NCBI GenBank assembly: GCA_934546725.1
Contig: CAKTED010000015.1
Coordinates: 1 to 12,395 of the forward strand
Reading direction: 5' to 3'
Length of the DNA stretch: 12,395 bases
From: an uncultured Oscillospiraceae bacterium
GTDB taxonomy: Bacteria; Bacillota; Clostridia; Oscillospirales; Oscillospiraceae
The notes below the pieces were generated by a model that had not been told where the DNA came from, made no database searches, and saw only the letters and a program-made list of their open reading frames with translations. A program made the translations under genes and the position numbers. Below, piece by piece: positions 6,899 through 12,395 of the stretch. Positions within the stretch are counted from its first letter, which is position 1. Every line of letters begins with the position of its first letter.

Positions 6899-7471
6899 CT
6901 ACACGTCCAGCAGCGTTATCTGCGTTTCGCCCGGGGCCGTACCCGCGAGCAGATCGTTTTTCGGCAGCTCCTCCAGCTCCGGCAGCTCCTCGAGCGACGA
7001 AAGGCCGAAGGCGCGCAGGAAGCCCGCCGTCGTCCGGTATATAACGGGTCTTCCGGGAACGTCCAGCCGCCCGCAGGGCTCAATAAGCTCCCGCTCCGTG
7101 AGCAGGCCGACGGTGTAAGAGCTGTCCACCCCGCGCAGCTGCTCTATATACGTCTTCGTCACGGGCTGGAAGTACGCCACGATCGTCAAGACCTCCATTG
7201 CGGAGGGCGAAAGCTTCGGCGGCTTTCGCGTTTCAAGCGCGCGGCGGACAAATTCGCCGTTTTCCGGCGCGGAGCAGAGCTGAAGACTGTCCTCCAGCCG
7301 CAGAAGCCGCACGCCGCGCCGCTCATACGAATATCCGTCCGCAAGCCTCCGGGCCGAGGCAAGGACATCGTCCTCCTCCGCGTCCAGCAGTGCGCAGAGG
7401 CGCTTTACCGGCACGGGATCACCCGCGGCGAAAAGAATGCTTTCAATTATCGAATCGATCTCATGCTCCAT
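6899..7471 (-). CDS. scpB: SMC-Scp complex subunit ScpB
   Basis: Non-SMC subunit of the bacterial condensin complex; a dimer of ScpB binds the ScpA kleisin and regulates SMC in chromosome segregation. The 190-residue protein has two winged-helix domains. The family hallmark LSPSAMEVLTIVAYFQPVTK is at residues 87-106, and GRPVIYRTT at 140-148 is the second-domain signature. The acidic, proline-rich tail (ELPELEELP) is common in this family. The ATG at 7471 is chosen because the strong GAGGAGG lies 9 bases before it and the protein begins in the usual way (MEHEIDSIIESILFAAGDP); longer in-frame forms only read into scpA. It overlaps the scpA end by 11 bases, consistent with coupled, stoichiometric synthesis. 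Confidence 0.95.
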   Translation of the reverse strand: MEHEIDSIIESILFAAGDPVPVKRLCALLDAEEDDVLASARRLADGYSYERRGVRLLRLEDSLQLCSAPENGEFVRRALETRKPPKLSPSAMEVLTIVAYFQPVTKTYIEQLRGVDSSYTVGLLTERELIEPCGRLDVPGRPVIYRTTAGFLRAFGLSSLEELPELEELPKNDLLAGTAPGETQITLLDV

Positions 7472-8240
7472 CGTTTTCCGCCTCCTCAGCGCCGCCGTCC
7501 TCCGGCATCTGCGCAAGATATTCGCCGTTTTCCTCAATGAGCAGCAGGCTCCCGCTCCTGCAAAGCTCCAGCACCGCGATGAACGACGCCACAAGCTCCG
7601 AGCGCCCCGAAGCGCCCCGGAAAAGCTCCGTTACGCGAATGCGGCGCGTACTGCGCATTTTGAGCATTATCTGATCGGACTTTTCCCCGATGGGGTAAAC
7701 GAGCCTCGCCGGGGCCGCGAAGCTCTCCGGCACGCCCGCCCGCTCAGGCTCCCGCGTAAGTATCGCCAGCAGCGCGGCGGCAAGCTCCGCCGGATCGTGC
7801 CGGTAGCGATAGCCGCGCTCCCTTCCGAGCGGCTCCGGCGGCTTGACGTATATCCCCTCGCCGCGCGGAGCCAGGGCCGCGAGCCTGTCCGCCATGCGCT
7901 TCATCCGCTCATATTCGCGGCGGCGGCTCAGCTCCTCAAGCGAGCTTTTCAGCTCGTCCAGCTCCTCCACCGGCTCCGCGCCCGCCAGAAGCGTTTTTGC
8001 CTTGATGTACATGAGGTGCGAGGCCATCTCGATAAACTCGCTGGCTATCTCGAGATCCATGTGCTTCATCCGCTCGAGCCAGTCAAGATACTGCTCAAGG
8101 ATGAGCGATATTTTTATGTCCTTTATTTCGACGCGGTTGCGGCTGAGCAGCTGCAGGATCAGCTCAAGCGGCCCGTCAAAATCCGTATTCTCGCTTTTGC
8201 TTTTGACGACTCCGTCAAGATGAAAGCTCAGCGTGTCCAG
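7461..8240 (-). CDS. scpA: SMC-Scp complex kleisin ScpA, with a non-canonical start (CTG, or ATA)
   Basis: Kleisin subunit of the SMC-ScpAB condensin, bridging the SMC heads. The N-terminal SMC-neck-binding region is present upstream of the first in-frame ATG (8069): after DTLSFHLDGVVKS it reads FDGPLELILQLLSRNRVEIKDI, the clear ScpA signature, then SLILEQYLDWLERMK. Reading back to the in-frame stop at 8262-8264 gives no ATG, GTG or TTG. A strong AAAGGAGG (8249-8256) is 8 bases before CTG (8238-8240) and 5 bases before ATA (8241-8243). I take CTG, giving 259 residues, normal for ScpA. Starting at 8069 would remove 57 conserved residues. The stop overlaps scpB by 11 bases. A sequencing error turning ATG into ATA or CTG is the main alternative. 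Confidence 0.88.
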   Translation of the reverse strand: MDTLSFHLDGVVKSKSENTDFDGPLELILQLLSRNRVEIKDIKISLILEQYLDWLERMKHMDLEIASEFIEMASHLMYIKAKTLLAGAEPVEELDELKSSLEELSRRREYERMKRMADRLAALAPRGEGIYVKPPEPLGRERGYRYRHDPAELAAALLAILTREPERAGVPESFAAPARLVYPIGEKSDQIMLKMRSTRRIRVTELFRGASGRSELVASFIAVLELCRSGSLLLIEENGEYLAQMPEDGGAEEAENDGA

Positions 8241-8248
8241 TATGGCCG

Positions 8249-8256
8249 CCTCCTTT
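8249..8256 (-). promoter_or_regulatory. Strong ribosome binding site of scpA
   Basis: AAAGGAGG on the minus strand, nearly the full anti-Shine-Dalgarno complement, lies in the 21-bp gap after the M50 stop. It is 8 bases from CTG and 5 from ATA and has no standard start codon at usable distance. It fixes the scpA start region and may compensate for a poor initiation codon. Confidence 0.75.
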
Positions 8257-8261
8257 GCCGC

Positions 8262-8948
8262 TCACAGCAGATTTACAAGGTCAAAGCCCGCGCGGGCGAT
8301 GACGAAAAGCTTGTCGAAGATAAAATACGCCGCGTCGTTCAGCTTCGCCGTTACCGTGCCGGAGAGCATTACGAGCAGGACAAGCAGCATGCCGTATTTT
8401 TCATAGCGCATGAGCTGCATGTATATTCTGTCCGGCAGGAGGGCAAACAAAACCTTCGACCCGTCCATCGGCGGGATGGGAATGAGGTTGAAAAGCCCGA
8501 GGCAGATGCTGAGATACGCCGTGGTATCTAAAAGCTGAAGCACCGCCGTCCCCCACGAGAGCTTCACGAGCGGCGGCGTTATCAGCCCGCGAAGGAAGAG
8601 CACAACGCAGGCAAGGACGAGGTTCGATACCGGCCCGGCCAGCGCCGTTATGGCCATGCCGCGCTTTGGATGGCGAAAATTCATCATGTTCACCGGCACG
8701 GGCTTTGCCCAGCCCACCTTGAAGACCACAAGCATTATGAGTCCCACGGGGTCAATGTGCCGCAGAGGATTGAGTGAAAGGCGCTTATGCGTCTCGGCGG
8801 TATCGTCGCCCATCGCAAGTGCCGCCAGCCCGTGGCAGAGCTCATGCACCGTCATGCACACCACGGCGGGGATAACGGATATGAGCAGGTCCGCCAGGTA
8901 CGACCAGTCAAGATTTTTTATTACGTCGGCAAAGCTCAAATCGCGCAC
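8262..8948 (-). CDS. M50 family site-2 intramembrane zinc metalloprotease
   Basis: Integral membrane protease of the site-2 class, cleaving substrates within or near the membrane. The metal motif H35-E-L-C-H39 lies in the first hydrophobic helix region, and the third ligand motif NLIPIPPMDG (154-163) supplies D162. Several further hydrophobic stretches (about 67-80, 98-120, 142-158, 185-200) fit a compact multi-pass protein of 228 residues without PDZ or CBS domains. The substrate is unknown; the family includes SpoIVFB but this short form is a widespread clostridial relative, not clearly SpoIVFB. The start is a GTG at 8948 that overlaps the engB end by 13 bases; the frame is closed ten codons upstream, and TTG two codons later is the only close rival. 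The ribosome binding site is weak, so coupling to engB is likely. Confidence 0.9.
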   Translation of the reverse strand: MRDLSFADVIKNLDWSYLADLLISVIPAVVCMTVHELCHGLAALAMGDDTAETHKRLSLNPLRHIDPVGLIMLVVFKVGWAKPVPVNMMNFRHPKRGMAITALAGPVSNLVLACVVLFLRGLITPPLVKLSWGTAVLQLLDTTAYLSICLGLFNLIPIPPMDGSKVLFALLPDRIYMQLMRYEKYGMLLVLLVMLSGTVTAKLNDAAYFIFDKLFVIARAGFDLVNLL

Positions 8949-9523
8949 CGCTTTTCGATCTCGTCGATAAGGACCTCACGGTTCAGTCCCGTCTCCGCCG
9001 AGAAGGGAACGACGACGTCGTCCTCCCCCAGCTCGAGGGTCTGGCGGATAAGGGCAAGGTTTGGCTCTATCTCGCTTTTCTTCAGCTTGTCGAGCTTATT
9101 GGCCACGACTATCATCGGGCACTGCGCGCCCCGGAACCACTGCGCCATGGTAACATCGTCCCGCGTGGGCTTATGGCGCGCGTCAACGATGAGGCAGCCC
9201 GCCGTTATAAGCTCCTGCCGGGCAAAATAGCTCTCCATGAGCCGCCCCCAGCGGTCGCGTTCGGCCTGCGAGACCTTAGCGTAGCCGTAGCCGGGAATAT
9301 CGGCAAGATATATCGCGCCGTCCACGAGGAAGTAATTGATATGCACCGTTTTGCCCGGCTGCGCACCGACGCGGGCAAAATTTTTGCGTCGCACGAGCGT
9401 ATTTATGACGGAGGATTTGCCGACGTTCGAGCGCCCGGCAAAGACTATCTGCGGTCTGCCGTCGGCAATGAAGGCCTCGGGCTTTACCGCCGAGGTCACA
9501 AACTCCGTTTTCTGAAAATTCAT
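8936..9523 (-). CDS. engB: Ribosome biogenesis GTPase EngB/YsxC (YihA)
   Basis: Essential GTPase that aids late assembly of the 50S ribosomal subunit. All G motifs are visible: G1 GRSNVGKS at 30-37, G3 DIPGYG at 75-80, G4 NKLD at 142-145 and G5 SAETG at 175-179. The N-terminal [16 protein letters not shown] and the G2 region GKTVHINYF match the EngB subfamily rather than EngA or Era. The 195-residue length is normal. AAAGGCGG precedes the ATG, which overlaps the ispF stop as ATGA. Its 3' end overlaps the M50 protease start by 13 bases. Confidence 0.96.
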   Translation of the reverse strand: MNFQKTEFVTSAVKPEAFIADGRPQIVFAGRSNVGKSSVINTLVRRKNFARVGAQPGKTVHINYFLVDGAIYLADIPGYGYAKVSQAERDRWGRLMESYFARQELITAGCLIVDARHKPTRDDVTMAQWFRGAQCPMIVVANKLDKLKKSEIEPNLALIRQTLELGEDDVVVPFSAETGLNREVLIDEIEKRCAI

Positions 9524-10002
9524 ATGTCCGCCTTTCTCTCCAGCAGCACCACGGCGCGGGCGGCAATACCCTGCCCGGAGCCGGTGAAGCCCAGCCCCTC
9601 CTCCGTGGTGGCCTTAACGCTTATGTTCTCCACGTCCGTGCCGATGGCTTCGGCTATCCTCCAGCGCATCGCGGGGACGTATTGGGCCAGCTTCGGCCGC
9701 TGCGCGATTATCGTTATATCCGCGTTCACGAGGGCGTAGCCCCGCTCCTCAATGAGCGCCGAAACGTGCTCAAGGAGCCTTATGCTGTCTATCCCCCGGT
9801 ATTTTTCGTCCGTATCCGGGAAGTGCTGTCCGATATCCCCCAGCGCCAGAGCGCCGAGCATGGCGTCCATCAGCGCGTGCAGCGCCGCGTCCGCGTCCGA
9901 ATGCCCCAGAAGCCCCAGCTCATACGGGATCTCCACCCCGCCGAGGACAAGTTTCCGCCCCGTCTCGAGGCGGTGAACGTCGTACCCCTCGCCTATCCTC
10001 AT
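9520..10002 (-). CDS. ispF: 2-C-methyl-D-erythritol 2,4-cyclodiphosphate synthase
   Basis: Cyclises CDP-ME 2-phosphate to MEcPP in the MEP isoprenoid pathway, as a cytosolic homotrimer. The metal ligands D8 and H10 (GYDVHRL) and H42 ([14 protein letters not shown]) are present, as is H34-S35 in [22 protein letters not shown] and the C-terminal [19 protein letters not shown] complete the family signature. At 160 residues it is full length. The start overlaps the ispD stop (ATGA) and the stop overlaps the engB start (ATGA), so the three genes are tightly coupled. It acts two steps after IspD; the kinase IspE between them is not in this window. Confidence 0.97.
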   Translation of the reverse strand: MRIGEGYDVHRLETGRKLVLGGVEIPYELGLLGHSDADAALHALMDAMLGALALGDIGQHFPDTDEKYRGIDSIRLLEHVSALIEERGYALVNADITIIAQRPKLAQYVPAMRWRIAEAIGTDVENISVKATTEEGLGFTGSGQGIAARAVVLLERKADI

Positions 10003-10730
10003 GCCCAGTCTCTCCCTTCCAGTATCGCCGCGCCGAGCAGAAGGTCGCCGGGCGTTGTTATCTTGATGTTTTCATATGAGCCATCGGAAAGGCTCACGCT
10101 CATTCCCAGCCGCTCAACGGCGGAGGAATCGTCCGTTATCTCCGCTCCATCCTCAACAGCCTTAGCAAGCGCGGCCTTTATAAGCTCCGCGGAAAATACC
10201 TGCGGAGTCTGCGCGGCAAAAAGCTCGTCCCGCAGCGGCGTTTCCGTTATAACGCCGTCCTGCGCCCGTTTGAGCGTATCCTTTACGGGGACGGCCGGAA
10301 TGGCCGCGCCGGTTTTCGCCGCAAGCTCCACCGTCCGCGCGATGATATCCTCCGTCACGAGCGGGCGCGCGCCGTCATGTATCGCGGCAAGCTCCGCCGC
10401 GCGGCTTATGTGCATCAGCCCGCGATAAACGGACTCAGCCCGCGTCGCGCCGCCGCGCACTATCTCGCGGACCTTTTTGAAGCCGTAATCGCGGCACAGG
10501 CCGCCGATCGGTGCTATGAGCTCCTCGCGGGTAACGATGACTATCTCGTCTATCGCGCCGCTGAGCTCAAGCTGCATGACGCTGCGCGCAATGACGGGGC
10601 TCCCGCCGAGCAGGGCCATTATCTTGTCCTCGCCCTGCATGCGCCGCGAGCTGCCCGCCGCCGCGACGACAGCCGCCGTATACGGCCTTTTTGCCGCTTC
10701 GGCCTCTTTTTTGCGCCTGAACAGTCCCAT
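9999..10730 (-). CDS. ispD: 2-C-methyl-D-erythritol 4-phosphate cytidylyltransferase
   Basis: Couples MEP with CTP to make CDP-ME, the third step of the MEP pathway. The nucleotide-binding loop AAAGSSRRM (23-31) with K36, the catalytic-region GGATRAESV (93-101), HDGARP (118-123), QTPQVF (174-179) and TDDSSAVE (199-206) are all in place, and [10 protein letters not shown] (221-230) closes the domain. The 243 residues include a basic N-terminal extension ([11 protein letters not shown]) of about 15 residues compared with typical IspD. The ATG at 10730 has GGGAG just upstream and lies about 41 bases after the promoter. It is the first gene of the long minus-strand series. Confidence 0.95.
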   Translation of the reverse strand: MGLFRRKKEAEAAKRPYTAAVVAAAGSSRRMQGEDKIMALLGGSPVIARSVMQLELSGAIDEIVIVTREELIAPIGGLCRDYGFKKVREIVRGGATRAESVYRGLMHISRAAELAAIHDGARPLVTEDIIARTVELAAKTGAAIPAVPVKDTLKRAQDGVITETPLRDELFAAQTPQVFSAELIKAALAKAVEDGAEITDDSSAVERLGMSVSLSDGSYENIKITTPGDLLLGAAILEGRDWA

Positions 10731-10770
10731 GCCGCTCCCGCTCCCTTCCGCCTCATATTGATATTAAGAT

Positions 10771-10799
10771 AGTATACCACATTTTCCCGAATATAACAA
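10771..10799 (-). promoter_or_regulatory. Sigma-A type promoter for the ispD operon
   Basis: On the minus strand, -35 TTGTTA (10794-10799) and -10 TATACT (10771-10776) are spaced by 17 bases, and TGG directly before the -10 gives an extended -10 element. The distance to the ispD ATG leaves a leader of roughly 35 bases. No other promoter of this quality is seen until 3.9 kb, so it may drive ispD through the pseudouridine synthase gene. Confidence 0.8.
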
Positions 10800-10832
10800 C
10801 CATCGCGGGAGGCAAAATGGCGAATCTCCGGC

Positions 10833-10861
10833 TTGACAAAACAGACCGAACGGTCTATTAT
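10833..10861 (+). promoter_or_regulatory. Sigma-A type promoter for the DUF3786-TetR-DUF1638 operon
   Basis: A perfect -35 TTGACA (10833-10838) and a -10 TATTAT (10856-10861) are separated by 17 bases. It points away from ispD; the two -35 boxes are 33 bp apart. The leader to the DUF3786 ATG is about 45 bases. The spacer is filled by the palindrome described separately, so the promoter should be strong but repressible. Confidence 0.85.
10843..10856. promoter_or_regulatory. Palindromic operator AGACCGAACGGTCT, probable TetR-family binding site
   Basis: A perfect inverted repeat, AGACCG-AA-CGGTCT, fills most of the spacer between -35 and -10 and shares its last base with the -10 box. The form resembles known TetR-family boxes of the NemR and LmrA/YxaF type, which contain AGACC and GGTCT half-sites. 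A regulator bound here would block RNA polymerase. The TetR gene in the same operon is the obvious candidate, giving negative autoregulation; this link is inferred. Confidence 0.75.
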
Positions 10862-10914
10862 TTTTACAAGCCCCGCAGAGGACTGCAAAAAACAGGGCAA
10901 AGGAGCATAACGCA

Positions 10915-11541
10915 ATGCCGACCGTTACCTCAAACTATGACAAGGCGCGGGACGCCATGTCCACCGAATTTCTCCGCTACGACCAGGAGCGAATGATACG
11001 GAGATTTTCGCTTGATCACGACGAAGACTACATATACGTGACCTTCCTGAGCCGCCGGTACCGCATCAGCCGCTCGGACGGACGCGTTGAATGTCTCGCC
11101 GGGCCGGACGCCCCCTTTTTGGCCGGTTACAACGAGGCGATGACGATCTATGACGTGCTCTGCTGCTCCAGGGAGGACTGCCGCCCCGCCCATGAATTTG
11201 TGAGCGTCAGCTCCCTCTCCTCGGTTATGGGCGGCAGTCTCTCCGGGGGACGGGACTTTTTTCAGCGCGACGCCGAGCTTTTCGACGGCCGGGTCGACGA
11301 GCTTCGCCGCGCCTGCCTGAAGCTCTCCGGCAGGGAGCTTTCCGGCGGCGACACGGCCTTTGAATTTGAGCTTTTTCCGTCTCTGTCCGTTGAGCTGCGC
11401 TTTTGGAGCTCGGACGATGAATTTCCCGCAAGCCTTCGCCTGCTCGCCGATGCAAACATTCTCGATTTCATGCACTACGAAACGCTGATGTTCGCGCTCA
11501 GTCATCTGCTGGGTCTGATAGAAAAGGAGCTGGACGCATGA
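10915..11541 (+). CDS. DUF3786 domain protein
   Basis: Protein of unknown function, 208 residues, cytosolic by appearance (no signal peptide or membrane segment). The C-terminal half carries what I recognise as the DUF3786 pattern: FELFPSLSVELRFWSSDDEFPAS (147-173 region) followed by LLADANILDFMHYETLM (176-192), with a final helix to the end. The N-terminal half has beta-like stretches (EDYIYVTFLSRRYRISRSDGRVE). Cysteines occur at C60, C83, C84, C89 and C134; C83-C84-x4-C89 could bind metal but this is only a guess. AAAGGAG lies 9 bases before the ATG. It is the first gene of the TetR operon, and its stop overlaps the TetR start as ATGA. I assign the family from memory of its signature. Confidence 0.7.
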   Translation: MPTVTSNYDKARDAMSTEFLRYDQERMIRRFSLDHDEDYIYVTFLSRRYRISRSDGRVECLAGPDAPFLAGYNEAMTIYDVLCCSREDCRPAHEFVSVSSLSSVMGGSLSGGRDFFQRDAELFDGRVDELRRACLKLSGRELSGGDTAFEFELFPSLSVELRFWSSDDEFPASLRLLADANILDFMHYETLMFALSHLLGLIEKELDA

Positions 11542-12137
11542 AAAAGGGAGAGGAATCGCGGCGGCATATTATCCGCTGCGCCGCGGAGCTGTTCTGGAGC
11601 AGGGGCTACCACGCCACCGGGCTGAACGATATACTTGCCCTCGCCGGACTACCCAAAGGCTCTTTTTATTTTCATTTCGGCGGCAAGAAGGACTTGGCCT
11701 CCGCCGTGATCTCATACTATGATTCCGTGCTCTTCGGCAAATTCCGCGAGCTGGCCGCAGGAAGAGCCTGGCCGGAATTTATCGACGGTCTTTTCGACCT
11801 TATTGAGGGGCGCGCGGGCGACGGTACGTTTCGCGGCTGTCCGTTCGCCGTGATGGGCATGGAGCTGGCCGTTTCCGAGCCGGAGCTGGCCGCGCAGTAT
11901 TCCTCCGCGCTCTCGGAGCTTCAGGACCTCTTCCTCTCCGTACTGCTTTTCTCCGGACTTTCACCGGAGCAGGCAGGCATTCTGGCCGAGCGAATGCTGT
12001 TCATATACCAGGGCGGGGTGCTCCGCGCGCGGATAAGCGGCGACACGGGATATTTGCAGCGGCTGAAAAGCGCCATGAAGGATACATTTACGCAGTACCG
12101 CTCTTCTTGCGGTACTGAGACAGGAGGCATTATATGA
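11538..12137 (+). CDS. TetR/AcrR family transcriptional regulator (NemR/LmrA-YxaF-like)
   Basis: One-component repressor of 199 residues. The N-terminal TetR helix-turn-helix spans about residues 8-50, with AAELFWSRGYHATGLNDILALAGLPKGS and the recognition-helix end FYFHFGGKKDLA. The C-terminal ligand-binding domain has RGCPFAVMGMELA (99-111), the pattern I associate with LmrA/YxaF/NemR-like members; C101 lies in the place where some of these carry a reactive cysteine. It overlaps the preceding DUF3786 gene and the following DUF1638 gene by 4 bases each (ATGA). The palindrome in the operon promoter is the likely binding site. The inducer is unknown. Confidence 0.93.
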   Translation: MKKGEESRRHIIRCAAELFWSRGYHATGLNDILALAGLPKGSFYFHFGGKKDLASAVISYYDSVLFGKFRELAAGRAWPEFIDGLFDLIEGRAGDGTFRGCPFAVMGMELAVSEPELAAQYSSALSELQDLFLSVLLFSGLSPEQAGILAERMLFIYQGGVLRARISGDTGYLQRLKSAMKDTFTQYRSSCGTETGGII

Positions 12138-12395
12138 GCACGGTCATTCTTTCCTGCACAACGCTGCTTGAATACGTTGGCCACGCGCAGCGCAAATGCG
12201 GAACGGATTTCCCCGTTATCGAGCTCGACCGGAAATACCATTCCGATCCCGCGAAGATGCGCGAGCATATAATAAGCACGCTCTCCGGGCTTCCGGACGG
12301 GACGGACACCGTACTCGCGGCAATGGGCTTCTGCGGCGGCGTGTTCGCGCAAATTGAGACGGCGGATGCCGCACTTATCCTTCCGCGTGCCGACG
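12134..12395 (+). CDS. DUF1638 domain protein (partial, continues past right edge)
   Basis: The N-terminal 87 codons of a protein that I assign to DUF1638. Visible features are an N-terminal strand with a cysteine (VILSCTTLLEYV, C8), a central LDRKYHSDPAKMREHI (31-46), and AMGFCGGVFAQI (63-74, C67) followed by ALILPRAD at the cut edge, which in the family continues as a conserved PRxDDC motif. The conserved cysteines suggest metal or corrinoid binding, but no function is established from this fragment. AGGAGG lies 7 bases before the ATG, which overlaps the TetR stop as ATGA. From memory DUF1638 proteins often lie near corrinoid-dependent methyltransferase genes in anaerobes; whether that holds here depends on sequence beyond the edge. 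Confidence 0.75.
   Translation, partial: MSTVILSCTTLLEYVGHAQRKCGTDFPVIELDRKYHSDPAKMREHIISTLSGLPDGTDTVLAAMGFCGGVFAQIETADAALILPRAD

Noticed and set aside
7472..7594. Longer N-terminal form of ScpB reading back into scpA
   Set aside because: The extra residues are basic and unlike ScpB. The ATG at 7471 has a strong ribosome binding site and gives a normal N-terminus.
7461..8069. ScpA starting at the ATG at 8069
   Set aside because: It would lose the conserved SMC-binding N-terminus, which is encoded in frame directly upstream without interruption.
10817..10996. A 59-codon plus-strand frame with GGGAGG four bases before its ATG, overlapping the DUF3786 start
   Set aside because: It begins upstream of the strong TTGACA/TATTAT promoter, so that transcript would not include its start. 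It also runs through the operator, and its product has no recognisable features.

Overview
The window reads as a chromosomal segment of a GC-rich, endospore-forming anaerobe of the Clostridia, most like the Oscillospiraceae/Ruminococcaceae. The pointers are an IspH protein fused to ribosomal S1 domains, a GerW (YtfJ) sporulation protein beside a DUF2953 protein, ScpA/ScpB next to a D-Ala-D-Ala carboxypeptidase and an RluB-type pseudouridine synthase, and a BaiN-like flavoprotein followed by cmk. The assignment is inferred from gene content and order; no rRNA is present to confirm it.

Layout. From about 10.73 kb down to position 1, fourteen genes run on the minus strand with 4-base overlaps or short gaps. 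In transcription order they are ispD, ispF, engB, an M50 site-2 protease, scpA, scpB, a DUF2953 protein, gerW, a DacF/DacB-like carboxypeptidase, an RluB-like synthase, a MurR/RpiR regulator, a BaiN-like FAD oxidoreductase, cmk, and ispH-S1 (cut by the left edge). A consensus-like promoter precedes ispD, and a second one lies inside the series before the MurR/RpiR gene, so there are probably two overlapping transcription units. The genes cover isoprenoid synthesis (ispD, ispF, ispH), ribosome assembly and rRNA modification (engB, rluB-like), chromosome condensation (scpAB), nucleotide supply (cmk), and envelope or spore functions (M50 protease, DUF2953, GerW, carboxypeptidase).

From 10.9 kb to the right edge a divergent plus-strand operon begins: a DUF3786 protein, a TetR-family regulator and the start of a DUF1638 protein, each joined to the next by an ATGA overlap. 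It is driven by a near-perfect sigma-A type promoter whose 17-bp spacer holds a perfect palindrome, AGACCGAACGGTCT, the probable operator of the TetR regulator. This small autoregulated operon is the least understood part of the window and continues past the right edge.

The most unusual gene-structure detail is scpA. Its conserved N-terminus is intact and preceded by a strong ribosome binding site, but there is no ATG, GTG or TTG at the right place; it must start at CTG or ATA. Two further coupled genes start at GTG (M50) and TTG (carboxypeptidase).

No gene-free stretch exceeds 300 bases. The three longest gaps are 184 bp (divergent promoters), 116 bp (internal promoter) and 85 bp (before cmk). 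I see no tRNA, rRNA, CRISPR array, insertion sequence or convincing intrinsic terminator.
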